Of a DNA stretch of 64,000 nt, positions 8,889 to 17,776 are shown piece after piece; the stretch's first letter is position 1, and every line of letters starts with the position of its first letter. A model generated the notes under the pieces. It did no database searches. It saw only the letters and a list, made by a program, of their open reading frames with translations, and was not told the DNA's origin. The DNA comes from RGIG3077 sp045541475 (lineage in GTDB: Bacteria > Bacillota > Clostridia > Oscillospirales > Ruminococcaceae): positions 117,050 through 181,049 of the forward strand of contig JAZQJI010000033.1 in the NCBI GenBank assembly GCA_045541475.1, given 5' to 3'. Both the position numbers and the translations under genes were made by a program.

Positions 8889-8977
8889 AAAACCACACCT
8901 TTTAAATATTGTATTTAAATAAAAATATGTTGAATTTTTGCAGATTATTACAAAAAACTCTGCTATTGAAAATATGC

Positions 8978-9006
8978 TTGAAATATATTGTATTTTGTGG
9001 TATAAT
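8978..9006 (+). promoter_or_regulatory. Sigma-A type promoter for the DUF1846 gene
   Basis: TTGAAA at 8978-8983, a 17-bp spacer, and TATAAT at 9001-9006 preceded by TGG (extended -10). It lies 42 bp upstream of the start at 9048. Confidence 0.75.
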
Positions 9007-9047
9007 ACTTTTTGGTATTTTATTATTAATTTTTGAGGTTTGCGAAA

Positions 9048-10532
9048 ATGAATAAAATAGGTTTTGACAACGACAAATACCTTAAAATGCAGTCGGAAAA
9101 AATCAGGGAGCGTATTTCTCAATTTGGTGGAAAGCTTTACCTTGAATTTGGCGGCAAACTTTTTGATGATTATCATGCATCAAGGGTTTTGCCAGGTTTT
9201 AAGCCCGACAGCAAGCTGCAAATGATGATGCAGTTAAAGGACGAAATTGAAATTGTTATTGCTATAAATGCGGCTGATATTGAGAAAAACAAAATCAGAG
9301 GCGATTTGGGCATAACTTATGATACCGACACCTTAAGGCTTATCAGCATTTTTCGTGAAAAGGGATTGTTGGTTGGCAGCGTTGTGTTGACAAGGTTTGC
9401 AGGGCAAGATGCTGCAGTAAAATTTAAGGAAAGACTTGAATCACTTGGCATAAAGGTGTACAAGCATTATCACATTGAAGGCTATCCGTCAAATCTTGAA
9501 AAAATTATCAGCGATGAAGGATATGGCAAGAATGAGTATATTGAAACCTCACGCAGACTTATTCTTGTAACGGCACCCGGACCGGGAAGCGGCAAAATGG
9601 CGACTTGCCTTTCACAGCTTTATCAAGATCACAAAAATGGTATCAAAGCAGGATATGCAAAGTTTGAAACTTTCCCCGTATGGAATTTGCCCTTACGTCA
9701 CCCCGTTAACATCGCTTATGAATCAGCAACGGCTGATTTGAATGATATCAACATGATCGACCCGTTCCATCTTGAAGCGTACGGCGAAACTGCTATCAAC
9801 TATAACCGTGATGTTGAAATTTTCCCTGTACTTAACAATATTTTTGAAAAAATTATGGGCGAATCGCCTTATAAATCACCAACAGATATGGGCGTTAACA
9901 TGGCGGGCAACTGCATTATTGACGATGAAATAGTGCAAAATGCCGCCAAACAAGAAATTGTAAGACGCTACTACAATGCGCTTTGCCTTAAAAAGCAAGG
10001 AACACTTACTGCTGATGAAGTTTATGAGCATGAGTTGCTTATGAAACAAGCAACTATCACGCCTGCTGATCGTCCCGTAATCGCTGCTTCGCTTGATAAA
10101 GCTGCAGAAACCGATGAACCCGCAGCAGCAATTGAGCTCCACGACGGCACTGTTGTAACAGGCAAAACAACCGATTTGCTTGGTGCATCTTCTGCAATGT
10201 TGCTTAATGCGCTCAAAGTTTTAGCAGGTATTGATGATGATACTTTGCTGATTTCAAGAGCGGTTTTGGAACCTATACAGCATCTTAAGGTTGACCACCT
10301 TGGCAACAATAACCCAAGATTGCACACTGACGAAACGCTTATAGCGCTTTCCATGTGCGCTGCAACCGATCCTGACGCAGAAAGAGCAATGGAACAGCTT
10401 GACAAACTGCGCGGTTGCGAGGCACATTCAAGCGTTATACTTTCTAACGTCGACGAAAGAACTATGCGTCGTTTGGGAATTAATTTAACTTGCGAGCCGC
10501 AATATCAAAGCAACAAGTTGTACCAAATTTAA
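9048..10532 (+). CDS. DUF1846 domain-containing protein
   Basis: A 494-residue cytosolic protein. The opening IGFDNDKYLKMQSEKIRERI, the phrase KLYLEFGGKLFDDYHASRVLPGF, and VTAPGPGSGKMATCLSQLYQ with its glycine-rich loop identify the DUF1846 family found across Firmicutes and Fusobacteria. Structures show a two-domain fold, and the biochemical role is unknown; the GPGSGK loop suggests nucleotide or phosphate binding (inference). Length fits the family. I use the ATG at 9048 with GAGG at 9035; a TTG at 9033 is an unlikely alternative. It has its own promoter and is followed by a terminator at 10538. Confidence 0.85.
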   Translation: MNKIGFDNDKYLKMQSEKIRERISQFGGKLYLEFGGKLFDDYHASRVLPGFKPDSKLQMMMQLKDEIEIVIAINAADIEKNKIRGDLGITYDTDTLRLISIFREKGLLVGSVVLTRFAGQDAAVKFKERLESLGIKVYKHYHIEGYPSNLEKIISDEGYGKNEYIETSRRLILVTAPGPGSGKMATCLSQLYQDHKNGIKAGYAKFETFPVWNLPLRHPVNIAYESATADLNDINMIDPFHLEAYGETAINYNRDVEIFPVLNNIFEKIMGESPYKSPTDMGVNMAGNCIIDDEIVQNAAKQEIVRRYYNALCLKKQGTLTADEVYEHELLMKQATITPADRPVIAASLDKAAETDEPAAAIELHDGTVVTGKTTDLLGASSAMLLNALKVLAGIDDDTLLISRAVLEPIQHLKVDHLGNNNPRLHTDETLIALSMCAATDPDAERAMEQLDKLRGCEAHSSVILSNVDERTMRRLGINLTCEPQYQSNKLYQI

Positions 10533-10537
10533 CGATA

Positions 10538-10570
10538 AGGCAGTGCGTATTATATGCGCTGCCTCTTTTT
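10538..10570 (+). terminator. Rho-independent terminator after the DUF1846 gene
   Basis: AGGCAGTGCG pairs with CGCTGCCT around a short loop (10538-10564) and is followed by an uninterrupted T tract that merges with the upstream edge of the fur-family promoter. Confidence 0.8.
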
Positions 10571-10573
10571 TTC

Positions 10574-10602
10574 TTGACACCTTTAGGGCGCAATGGTATA
10601 AT
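10574..10602 (+). promoter_or_regulatory. Consensus sigma-A promoter for the Fur-family gene
   Basis: TTGACA at 10574-10579 and TATAAT at 10597-10602, both perfect, with an ideal 17-bp spacer. It starts four bases after the preceding T tract, 31 bp upstream of the start codon. Confidence 0.88.
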
Positions 10603-10632
10603 ATAGTTGAAAATCAGTAATTGAGGTGTTAT

Positions 10633-11037
10633 ATGGAACAAAGGCAATACAAAACCAAGCAACGCGAGTTGATATGGAATTACATTGTTGAACATAAAAA
10701 CGAGCATATTACTGCCGACGATATATGCGCACATCTAAAACAAACCGGAAATTCTGTTGGAAAAGCCACTGTTTACAGATATCTTGAAAAGCTGATCGAA
10801 GAGGATAAAATCCGCAAATATACGCACGATTCAAACTCAAGCGCTTGTTATCAGCTAATTCTATGCGAAGATTGTGCAATGCACTATCACTGCAAATGCA
10901 CCGATTGCGGCAAACTTTTCCACATCGAATGTGAGCATCTTAATGAAGTAAACTCGCACGTATTAGCAGAACACGATTTTACAATTAACCCATCTCAAAC
11001 TGTTTTTTACGGTAAATGCAAAAACTGCAAAAACTAA
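10633..11037 (+). CDS. Fur/Zur/PerR-family metal-dependent transcriptional regulator
   Basis: A 134-residue Fur-family repressor. The N-terminal winged helix includes KTKQRELIWNYIVEHKNEHITADDI and the recognition-helix region VGKATVYRYLEKLIEEDKIRKY. The C-terminal dimerisation domain has a structural Zn site formed by CTDCGKLF and the terminal CKNC pair, plus His/Cys-rich CEDCAMHYHCKC for the sensory metal. The His-rich sensor region gives no certain choice between Fur, Zur and PerR. It is alone between a strong promoter and a terminator, so it probably acts on genes elsewhere. The start at 10633 follows TGAGGTG. Confidence 0.9.
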   Translation: MEQRQYKTKQRELIWNYIVEHKNEHITADDICAHLKQTGNSVGKATVYRYLEKLIEEDKIRKYTHDSNSSACYQLILCEDCAMHYHCKCTDCGKLFHIECEHLNEVNSHVLAEHDFTINPSQTVFYGKCKNCKN

Positions 11038-11048
11038 ATATCTAGAAC

Positions 11049-11079
11049 AACGCCGCATAAGAATTTTATGCGGCGTTTA
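11049..11079 (+). terminator. Rho-independent terminator after the Fur-family gene
   Basis: A perfect 12-bp stem, AACGCCGCATAA (11049-11060) with TTATGCGGCGTT (11066-11077), and a short T-rich tail. Confidence 0.8.
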
Positions 11080-11090
11080 ATATTACACTT

Positions 11091-11127
11091 ATAAACAAAA
11101 AAAGACTGCGATAAACTCGCAGTCTTT
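11091..11127 (-). terminator. Rho-independent terminator of the sugar ABC transporter operon
   Basis: Read on the minus strand, AAAGACTGCGA and TCGCAGTCTTT (plus positions 11101-11127) form an 11-bp stem with a 5-base loop, followed by a T-rich tract. It lies just downstream of the second permease gene. Confidence 0.85.
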
Positions 11128-11146
11128 AAATGATTTATTATGGTGA

Positions 11147-12076
11147 TTATTCCTTTACACCGCCGGCAGTAACGCCACCGATGATAAACTTAGAAAGAAT
11201 AATATAAGCAATAACCATAGGAATAACGGAAAGAGCAATTGCAAGCCAAGCAGGACCAACGTCATTCTGCTGCTTGTTGTTCTTAACGGACTGAATCATC
11301 ATAGGAAGTGTTCTGTCTTCGCCGGAAAGAAGGATCTGTGCTGTGTAGAGGTCATTCCACTTTGAAACGAAAGCGAAAATTGACTGTGTAGCAATAGCAG
11401 GCTTCATAATCGGGAGAGCAATTGTAGCGAAAGTTCTAAGTTCCTTAGCACCGTCGATACGAGCAGCTTCTACGAGATCAAGCGGGAATGTGGACTTCAT
11501 ATACTGACGCATGAAGAACACGATTGCAGGAGCAGCAATTGAAGGAAGAATCAATGTCCAGAGTTCACCGTGGATCATGAGTTCTTCGTTGCCTGTGATG
11601 TTGCGGAGAACGTGGTTTACATCATAAACCATTGTGGAGTAACCTGTTGCAGTTACTGTTGTAGGAACCATCATTACAGCAATGATAAATGTATAGGATG
11701 CAGCCTTAAGCTTGAAATCATATACAACCATACCGTAAGCGGTAAGGCAAGAAACAAGAATCATGAGAACAGTACTTGTAATTGTTACGATAGCACTGTT
11801 TTTGAAACCTTCAACAATGTCTATTGTTTCTTTATATCTGCCTTCAAAAAGTGTATACCAGTTATCCTTAAAATCCTCGATACTACCAGGAACAAGTGAA
11901 ACACCCATACTAGCTATATCAATTGAAGATCTTGTCGAGTTGATAACAAGGAAATAGATAGGCAAAATACAAATCAAAGAAATAATAACAAGGAAAATAA
12001 ATATTAAAGTGGACTTAACTCTCTTAGAAGCTGAGTAGCTCTTGGAGTTATCTCCATACATACTTTTCATACTCAT
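11147..12076 (-). CDS. Carbohydrate ABC transporter permease (MalG type)
   Basis: A 309-residue inner-membrane permease of the CUT1 family with six membrane segments. The cytoplasmic EAA loop reads EAARIDGAKELRTFATIALP (near residue 210), the contact for the ATPase. Between the first and second membrane segments is a long extracytoplasmic loop. The gene overlaps the upstream permease by 4 bp (plus 12073-12076) and is the last gene of the operon. No ATP-binding subunit is encoded next to it, which is common for CUT1 systems that share an MsmK-type ATPase. Confidence 0.9.
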   Translation of the reverse strand: MSMKSMYGDNSKSYSASKRVKSTLIFIFLVIISLICILPIYFLVINSTRSSIDIASMGVSLVPGSIEDFKDNWYTLFEGRYKETIDIVEGFKNSAIVTITSTVLMILVSCLTAYGMVVYDFKLKAASYTFIIAVMMVPTTVTATGYSTMVYDVNHVLRNITGNEELMIHGELWTLILPSIAAPAIVFFMRQYMKSTFPLDLVEAARIDGAKELRTFATIALPIMKPAIATQSIFAFVSKWNDLYTAQILLSGEDRTLPMMIQSVKNNKQQNDVGPAWLAIALSVIPMVIAYIILSKFIIGGVTAGGVKE

Positions 12077-13116
12077 ATGCCGAAATCCCCCAATCCCTTA
12101 GCTCTTGCTTTAGCTTGTGCTCTAAGCTTCTTGAGCTGTTTTTTCTTTCTAATCTCGTCTTTATCTCTATACATAAAGAAGATAACAGAACCGAGAATAG
12201 CAGTGATTATAAAGAGGAGAACGGAAATAGCGCCTGAAATACCGTACTTGTAGTTCTTATAGTTCTTAGAAATAAGATATGTAATAGTTTCAAGTGTTTC
12301 AACAGGAGCGCCTTCTTGGCTGTTTGTGTAAAGTACAGGAATATCATACATCTGCAAACCACCAATCATGGAGGTTACAAGGGTATAAAGCATCATAGGT
12401 CTGAGAAGGGGCAGAGTAATTCTGAAGAATACCTGCTTTGAGTTTGCACCGTCGATATCGGCAGCTTCAAACAAGGACTCACTAATACCCATAATACCGG
12501 ACATAAGCATAAGGGTTGTATTACCAAACCACATCCAGCACTGAATGAACCAAACCATTCTAACAGCATTACCTGTGTTAAGGAAACCGCCAGAAATTGA
12601 GATAAAGTCAACAGTATCCATACCGAGTTTAAGAAGAATCTGGTTAGCAGCACAGAAAGTATCCTTACTAAAGATACTGATGAACAGTGCACCTACAGAA
12701 GCTGCTGTGATAATGTTGGGCATATAAACAATTGTTTTGAAAACACCCTTACCGGCAATTTTAACTTTTGAATCTGTAAACCAAACCGCAAGAAGAAGCG
12801 AAAGTAAAATCTGGGGAATAAAGTTACCAATCCAAAGGATACAAGTATTTTTAATAGCGTTAAAAAATGCATCCTTGGTTGCTTTCCACGGTCTGACATC
12901 GGCAAATAGGATTTTATCAAAGTTTTCGAAACCATCGAATTCTTGTCCGTTAATAAGAATATTCTCGGACAAGTTTGTTCCCATTGCCATAATAAATACT
13001 TGAACGATAGGTATTAATGCAAATAAAAAATAACAAATAAAAAACGGCGCAATAAACATGTAACCATATTTGGAATAGTTAACATATTTTGCGTTGCCGA
13101 GCGACTTTGATGCCAC
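12073..13116 (-). CDS. Carbohydrate ABC transporter permease (MalF type)
   Basis: A CUT1-family permease of about 347 residues with six membrane segments. The EAA loop is EAADIDGANSKQVFFRITLP near residue 220. The C-terminal tail is very basic (residues about 315-345, many Lys and Arg). The start codon is GTG at 13116 with GAGAGGGTG in front of it; a TTG at 13134 would overlap that ribosome site. A stable hairpin lies between this gene and the substrate-binding protein gene upstream. Confidence 0.9.
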   Translation of the reverse strand: MASKSLGNAKYVNYSKYGYMFIAPFFICYFLFALIPIVQVFIMAMGTNLSENILINGQEFDGFENFDKILFADVRPWKATKDAFFNAIKNTCILWIGNFIPQILLSLLLAVWFTDSKVKIAGKGVFKTIVYMPNIITAASVGALFISIFSKDTFCAANQILLKLGMDTVDFISISGGFLNTGNAVRMVWFIQCWMWFGNTTLMLMSGIMGISESLFEAADIDGANSKQVFFRITLPLLRPMMLYTLVTSMIGGLQMYDIPVLYTNSQEGAPVETLETITYLISKNYKNYKYGISGAISVLLFIITAILGSVIFFMYRDKDEIRKKKQLKKLRAQAKARAKGLGDFGI

Positions 13117-13157
13117 TTTAACACACCCTCTCAAAATAATGCTGTTGTCAATATATG

Positions 13158-13183
13158 CCCGCGGAGCATAAAAGCTCCGCAGG
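13158..13183 (-). promoter_or_regulatory. Intergenic mRNA hairpin between binding-protein and permease genes
   Basis: On the minus strand CCTGCGGAGC pairs with GCTCCGCGGG (10 bp, one G-T pair) around a 6-base loop. No T run follows, so it is not a standard terminator. Stems at this position in other ABC sugar operons protect the upstream binding-protein mRNA and give it higher expression than the permeases; that role here is inferred. Confidence 0.6.
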
Positions 13184-13236
13184 CTACATTGTTTATGGTA
13201 TTAAATTAAGCTTTAATACAAGTAGTAGTTAACTGA

Positions 13237-14676
13237 TTATTCCCAAACGAGTTCGTCAGGATAGATTTCAGCAACTGCATCCTGGAAAGGCTCGGACCAA
13301 TCGTCAGCTTCGCCGTTTACATAGCTTGTTACAGCTGTAAGGAATGCAGACTTGATCTTAGCGTCCTTATCTGTGATAAGGCCATCCATGTCGATACCAG
13401 CAGCAGAATCATAAAGAACTTCGAAGTGGTTCTGACCACCGAGAAGAGCGTTCTGAGTATCATCGTTTTCGAGGATGTATGTCATAACGTTCTTGTTGTT
13501 TACGAAATCCTTAACTGTTGTAGCGTACTTGTAGATTTCCTGCTCGTTTACGCAGAATGTCTTGATGAAGTCGCCAGCCATGCCCATGTTGTTGCACTGG
13601 TTAGCAACGAGGAGCCATGTACCGCCCCAGCAGAATGCCTGAGGTCCGTTAACGAGTGTCCAGTCACCTGTTTCACCCTGCCAAGAAGCGAGCTGTCCGC
13701 CAACTTCCTTGAGGCACCATGTAGAACCGAAGTAACCGAGAGCAGCGCCTGTTGTACCCTGAGCGTACCAACCGTCGTTCCACTGTGTTACTGTACCGTC
13801 AACATAACCGTTGTCAACGAGTTCCTTAGCAAGAGTTACGAAACCTTCTGCTTCAGCAACGTTGAGCTTGTTGTCAGATGTAACCCAAGCTTCTGTTCTG
13901 TTAGCAGCGTAAACCTGCCACAAACCACCGAGAGAAGCGCAGATATCTACTGTGCCGCCGGAAGCTTCGTCGAGTTCAGCAGCTGTAGCCTTGAAGCCAT
14001 CCCATGTGCTGATCTTTTCCTGCATAGCATCGCCGGATGTAACACCAAGGTACTCTTCAGCAAGAGCGTTGTTGTATACGAAACCGCCAGCGCAAGCCTG
14101 CCAAGAAGCAGCATAGAGCTCATCGCCGTTCATACCGATGGATACTGTGTAATCGTAGCAGTTAGCAAGATCATCAACAGTGATGCCTACTTCGGAGAGG
14201 GGCTTAGCATATTCGCTGTTAGCGAAGTCAAGAATCCAGTCAGCTTCAGCCATGAATACGTCAACTTCGTTACCGCCGAGAAGGAACTCAGGATAGAGAC
14301 CAGCAGCAGCGCCGCCGCCGTCACCCTGACGAACGTACTCAACGTTTTCGTTGCCGGAAGAAGCCTTGTACTGATCGATCATGGGCTGAGCATCGTCAGG
14401 TGTCCATGTAAGGATTGTAAGTGTGCCTTCTTCTTCTACGTAGTCGATAGTGTCTGTAGAAAGTGTAACGCCTTCGGGCATTTCTTCAGGTGTGCTTTCG
14501 CTATCTGAAGCAGGTGCAGAAGATTCACCTTCAGATGTGGAAGCAGCATCAGATGTAGATGCAGGTGTGCTAGTTGAACCGCTTGTGCTCTCTTCGTCGC
14601 CGCCGCAAGCTGCAAAAGATACAGATGTGATAGCGAGAGCAGAAAGGAGAGCAAGTGTTCTCTTAAGTGTGCTCAT
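13237..14676 (-). CDS. Sugar ABC transporter substrate-binding lipoprotein
   Basis: A 479-residue extracytoplasmic binding protein. The signal peptide (residues 1-23) ends in the lipobox FAAC with the lipidated Cys at about residue 24. A Ser/Thr/Glu-rich linker (residues about 28-65) follows, then a cluster-B type solute-binding fold starting at TLTILTWTPDDAQPMIDQY. Codons are strongly biased toward those of abundant proteins, which produces long antisense reading frames. The ATG at 14676 follows AAGGAGG. Substrate cannot be read from sequence; a beta-mannan or cellulose oligosaccharide is plausible given the GH26, GH130 and GH5 genes elsewhere in the window. Confidence 0.92.
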   Translation of the reverse strand: MSTLKRTLALLSALAITSVSFAACGGDEESTSGSTSTPASTSDAASTSEGESSAPASDSESTPEEMPEGVTLSTDTIDYVEEEGTLTILTWTPDDAQPMIDQYKASSGNENVEYVRQGDGGGAAAGLYPEFLLGGNEVDVFMAEADWILDFANSEYAKPLSEVGITVDDLANCYDYTVSIGMNGDELYAASWQACAGGFVYNNALAEEYLGVTSGDAMQEKISTWDGFKATAAELDEASGGTVDICASLGGLWQVYAANRTEAWVTSDNKLNVAEAEGFVTLAKELVDNGYVDGTVTQWNDGWYAQGTTGAALGYFGSTWCLKEVGGQLASWQGETGDWTLVNGPQAFCWGGTWLLVANQCNNMGMAGDFIKTFCVNEQEIYKYATTVKDFVNNKNVMTYILENDDTQNALLGGQNHFEVLYDSAAGIDMDGLITDKDAKIKSAFLTAVTSYVNGEADDWSEPFQDAVAEIYPDELVWE

Positions 14677-14796
14677 TGTAAATTTCCTCCTTAAAATTAG
14701 GTGCTGTATATTAAATACAGCGGTTTTAAATTTAGTGATTATTGCATTTTAAATCCACAAATTACGTATATGTAAAACATGGCGCAAAAATCACTT

Positions 14797-14835
14797 TAGT
14801 ACGTTTATAATAGCGTACCAAGCCAAAAAAGTCAA
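14797..14835 (-). promoter_or_regulatory. Promoter with overlapping palindromic operator for the sugar ABC operon
   Basis: On the minus strand TTGACT (plus 14830-14835), a 17-bp spacer and TATTAT (plus 14807-14812) form a good sigma-A promoter. The -10 box is framed by an inverted repeat, TAGTACG at 14797-14803 and CGTACCA at 14814-14820 (6 of 7 positions match), centred on the -10. This geometry suggests a dimeric repressor that blocks RNA polymerase in the absence of the transported sugar. The regulator is unidentified. The 5' leader to the start at 14676 is about 120 bases. Confidence 0.7.
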
Positions 14836-15088
14836 TGCTTTTATGCGATTTTAATTTTTTTAGAACGTTATGCACAATTTTTTGTTCAAAATTTTGTGTA
14901 AATTGCCATTAATTATTACAATTTGATAACAAAAACAGCGCAAAAACAAACATAAAAGTATCAAAATGAACATAAGAAACATTGTTCTTTTGTCTTGTAC
15001 ACAATATACCACCAAAGTGCTAAAAATGCAATAGTTTTTCGTAATCTGTGATTTTTTTGAAACTTTTATTGTTTAAATTAAACAAAAT
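14836..15088. other. AT-rich intergenic region with no gene
   Basis: About 250 bp between the ABC operon promoter and the asparagine synthase terminator. It is very AT-rich with repeated A/T runs; apart from possible UP-element-like A tracts upstream of the promoter I see no coding sequence or RNA structure. Confidence 0.5.
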
Positions 15089-15133
15089 AACCAACTGTTT
15101 TTTGTGCCAAACGCACCAAACAGTTGGTTTTTT
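15089..15133 (-). terminator. Rho-independent terminator of the sortase/crossbridge operon
   Basis: AACCAACTGTTT (15089-15100) pairs with AAACAGTTGGTT (15118-15129), a perfect 12-bp stem with a 17-base loop. A T-rich tail follows on the minus strand, and a T run also follows on the plus strand. Confidence 0.75.
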
Positions 15134-15151
15134 GTAACCGTTGTAACTTTT

Positions 15152-16999
15152 TTAGTTCAATACAAAGAACTGTTCGTACCAAAGAATAAAGGTATAAATC
15201 GTCCAGATTTTCTTCATATTCAACGCCTTGCCGTTTTTGTGATCTTCAAGAAGCTGCATTGCGGCTTGCTTATTGAAGAATTTCTCACAGATATCGCTTT
15301 CGAATTTTTCTTTTACCATGCCGTAGTATTTATCCTGACGGAGCCAATCGTTCAAAGGCACGGGAAAACCAAGTTTTTTCTTGAATGCCGTGCGCTCGGG
15401 TATTTGCTTAACGGCAGCACTGCGCAGCGCAACCTTTGTTACATCGCCTTTAACGCGGCAATCTGTCGGCAGCTGCAAAGCAAGCTCAAGCATTTCCTTA
15501 TCAAGAAAAGGCACTCTAAGCTCCAGTGAGTTTGCCATGCTCATTCTATCAGCTTTTTGCAGAATATCAAACGCCATCCAAGTGTGAATATCCACATACT
15601 GATACTGCGTGGGCTCATCAAGGTGGCTTACCTTATCAAAATACGGCTTTGTATATTCGCTCGGGTCCTTAGCGTTAAAATCTTTAGCAAGATATTTTGC
15701 ACGTTCATCTGCGTGATAAACATAATTATTGCGCATAAAACGCTGATATATCATCTGTCCGCCCGCTGTTGCAAAATGTTTGCCCTTAAATTTGGGCATA
15801 ACGCCCGCAACACCGCTTATGCACTTGCGGATGACTTTGGGCACACGCTTGCAGTAATTGTGAAAATGCATACCTGCAAGGTACATGGGATAGCCGCCGA
15901 AAAGTTCATCTGCGCCCTCACCCGAGAGGACAACCTTTACATATTTTGCGGCATTTTGTGCCAAAAAGAATAGCGGCACTTCGGAAGGATTGGGCAGCGG
16001 CTCGTCCATATAATACTGTATAATGGGCGAATATTCAAAATATTCATCAGCGCTAACCTTATTTGATATATTAGGCACGCCTACTGTCATGGAAAATTCC
16101 TGCGCATAGGAAAGTTCGCTGTATTTTTCTTCGGCATAACCAACCGAAAACGTTTTTACGTCTTTGGTTACCTTGGAAACCTCTTTTACAACATAGCTTG
16201 AATCTATACCGCTGGAAAGGAAGCAACCAACCTCAACGTCGCTGATTTTATGCGCTTCAACGGACTTGGTAAATTCCTGTGCGATAAGTTCTTCCCACTG
16301 TTCCTGAGTTTTGGTGTTGTCGATATTATATTTTATATCGTAATATTTGGAAATTTTCATTTCTCCATTGCGCCATTTAAAGCAATGACCGCCCAGAAGC
16401 TTGAAAACATTGCGGAACATGGTTTCTTCGTTGGGGATATACTCAAAACACATATATTCAGGCAGGCGTTCCTCGTTAACCTCTTTCACAAAATCGGGGT
16501 GATCGAGAAAGCTCTTTATCTCGGAACCGAACATAAAGCTATTATTACCGTTGTAGTAATAAAACGGCTTAATTCCGAAGATATCACGCGCGCCGAAAAG
16601 CTCCTTTGTGTTTTTATCCCAAATAACAAAGGCATACATACCTCTTAATTTTTGCAGCAGACCTTCGCCCCATTGCTCATATCCATGCAACAGGACTTCG
16701 CTATCTGCGTTAGTTTTGAAGATATGCCCAAAGCCTTCAAGTTCTTTTCTTAAAATCTTGAAATTATAAATTTCGCCGTTAAAAACAAGCACTTTGGAAT
16801 CGTCCTCGTTAGTCATTGGCTGTTTGCCGCCTTCAAGGTCGATAATGCTTAAACGACGAAAACCAAGGGCACAGTTATCATCAACAAAATAGTCATCCAT
16901 ATCAGGCCCGCGGTGAATAATTCTATCCGACATTTTTTTGATTATCGAATGATTATCTCTTTTTATATCTGTAACGATAAATCCGGTAAATCCGCACAT
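15152..16999 (-). CDS. Glutamine-hydrolysing asparagine synthase (AsnB/AsnH type), probable D-Asp amidating enzyme
   Basis: A 615-residue two-domain enzyme. The N-terminal Ntn glutaminase domain needs a free Cys2, and MCGFTGFI begins exactly at the ATG at 16999 (preceded by GGAG), so I use this start rather than 17011. RRLSIIDLEGGKQPM and FNGEIYNF are glutaminase motifs. The synthase domain has the PP-loop SSGIDSSYV near residue 258 and LSGEGADELFGGYPMY near residue 365. The family amidates aspartate. Because the gene follows an ATP-grasp ligase and an aspartate racemase in one operon, I infer that it amidates D-Asp of the peptidoglycan crossbridge, as AsnH does in Lactococcus lactis; free L-asparagine synthesis is the alternative. 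Confidence 0.88.
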   Translation of the reverse strand: MCGFTGFIVTDIKRDNHSIIKKMSDRIIHRGPDMDDYFVDDNCALGFRRLSIIDLEGGKQPMTNEDDSKVLVFNGEIYNFKILRKELEGFGHIFKTNADSEVLLHGYEQWGEGLLQKLRGMYAFVIWDKNTKELFGARDIFGIKPFYYYNGNNSFMFGSEIKSFLDHPDFVKEVNEERLPEYMCFEYIPNEETMFRNVFKLLGGHCFKWRNGEMKISKYYDIKYNIDNTKTQEQWEELIAQEFTKSVEAHKISDVEVGCFLSSGIDSSYVVKEVSKVTKDVKTFSVGYAEEKYSELSYAQEFSMTVGVPNISNKVSADEYFEYSPIIQYYMDEPLPNPSEVPLFFLAQNAAKYVKVVLSGEGADELFGGYPMYLAGMHFHNYCKRVPKVIRKCISGVAGVMPKFKGKHFATAGGQMIYQRFMRNNYVYHADERAKYLAKDFNAKDPSEYTKPYFDKVSHLDEPTQYQYVDIHTWMAFDILQKADRMSMANSLELRVPFLDKEMLELALQLPTDCRVKGDVTKVALRSAAVKQIPERTAFKKKLGFPVPLNDWLRQDKYYGMVKEKFESDICEKFFNKQAAMQLLEDHKNGKALNMKKIWTIYTFILWYEQFFVLN

Positions 17000-17035
17000 A
17001 TCAATCTCCAATCCGTCTTTGCTGAAAATTTAATT

Positions 17036-17776
17036 TTATTCGCACAAAATTGTTGCCAATCTCTTGTAGCCGTCCTTAATTGTGCCGCCGCACATCAACA
17101 GCGATTTACGAGCCAACGCTTCCATAGCGTCAATATATCCTGCGCCGATAACATTGCCACGTTTTACAAGCGATAATTCAGTACAACCCAAAATATTGCA
17201 CTGCGCACCTTTGGAACGCAGATTATAAGCCGCCGCTCCGAATTTTTCCATATTCGGTGCAATGCCTGTTTTTACATCATCATAAATAACCGACATAACG
17301 TAACCCTGCTCACGCTCATCGGGCACAACGGCTTGTATGCCGTGTTTTTCCAATGCTTTTTGAAAAAGCTGTGTTTTGAGCGTGCCGTCGGTTGCCATTA
17401 TGCCTGCAGTTTTTACGCCTGCTTCGCTTAGCTGCAATGCGGTTTCTTCCACAATATTCAAAAGCGGTATTGAAATTTGGCTTTGAATTTCCTCGTGAAA
17501 GCTATGTGCCGTTATGCACGGCATGGCAAGGCAGCAGCAATCAAGCATTTCAAGCTGTTTTGCAGTTTTTTGCAGAAACGGCAAGGGTGAATCTTCACAT
17601 TTGCCAAGAAGATACGCTGTTCTGTCGGGTGTTTGCGGTCGGCTGATAACAATGGAATCGGGGTGCTGCTGGTCTGCTTCAACATCGTTGATTTTTGTGA
17701 AAAGCTCTAAAAAATATGCAGTCGCAAGCGGGCCCAAACCGCCTATAACACCGAGAGTTTTTGTGTTGTTCATCAT
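17036..17776 (-). CDS. Aspartate/glutamate racemase family protein (probable aspartate racemase)
   Basis: A 246-residue PLP-independent racemase. The N-terminal LGVIGGLGPLATAYF loop, the first catalytic cysteine in LAMPCITAH (near residue 87) and the second in ILGCTELS (near residue 196) are all present, so it should be active. It would convert L-Asp to D-Asp. Its start overlaps the stop of the ATP-grasp ligase gene by 4 bp (ATGA), which fits the ligase-racemase pairing of the D-aspartate ligase locus in Enterococcus faecium (Asl and Rac). Asparagine synthase follows after about 36 bp. Confidence 0.88.
   Translation of the reverse strand: MMNNTKTLGVIGGLGPLATAYFLELFTKINDVEADQQHPDSIVISRPQTPDRTAYLLGKCEDSPLPFLQKTAKQLEMLDCCCLAMPCITAHSFHEEIQSQISIPLLNIVEETALQLSEAGVKTAGIMATDGTLKTQLFQKALEKHGIQAVVPDEREQGYVMSVIYDDVKTGIAPNMEKFGAAAYNLRSKGAQCNILGCTELSLVKRGNVIGAGYIDAMEALARKSLLMCGGTIKDGYKRLATILCE

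Noticed and set aside
8889..9176. N-terminal extension of the DUF4830 frame up to 9176
   Set aside because: It would overlap the DUF1846 start and its promoter, while a good ribosome site and membrane anchor start at 8888.
13426..14508. 360-codon open frame on the plus strand
   Set aside because: It is antisense to the sugar-binding lipoprotein gene, whose biased codons remove stops in this frame. No ribosome site or recognisable domain.
16999..17035. A separate promoter before the asparagine synthase gene
   Set aside because: The gap of about 36 bp has no -35/-10 pair at proper spacing; co-transcription with the racemase is more likely.
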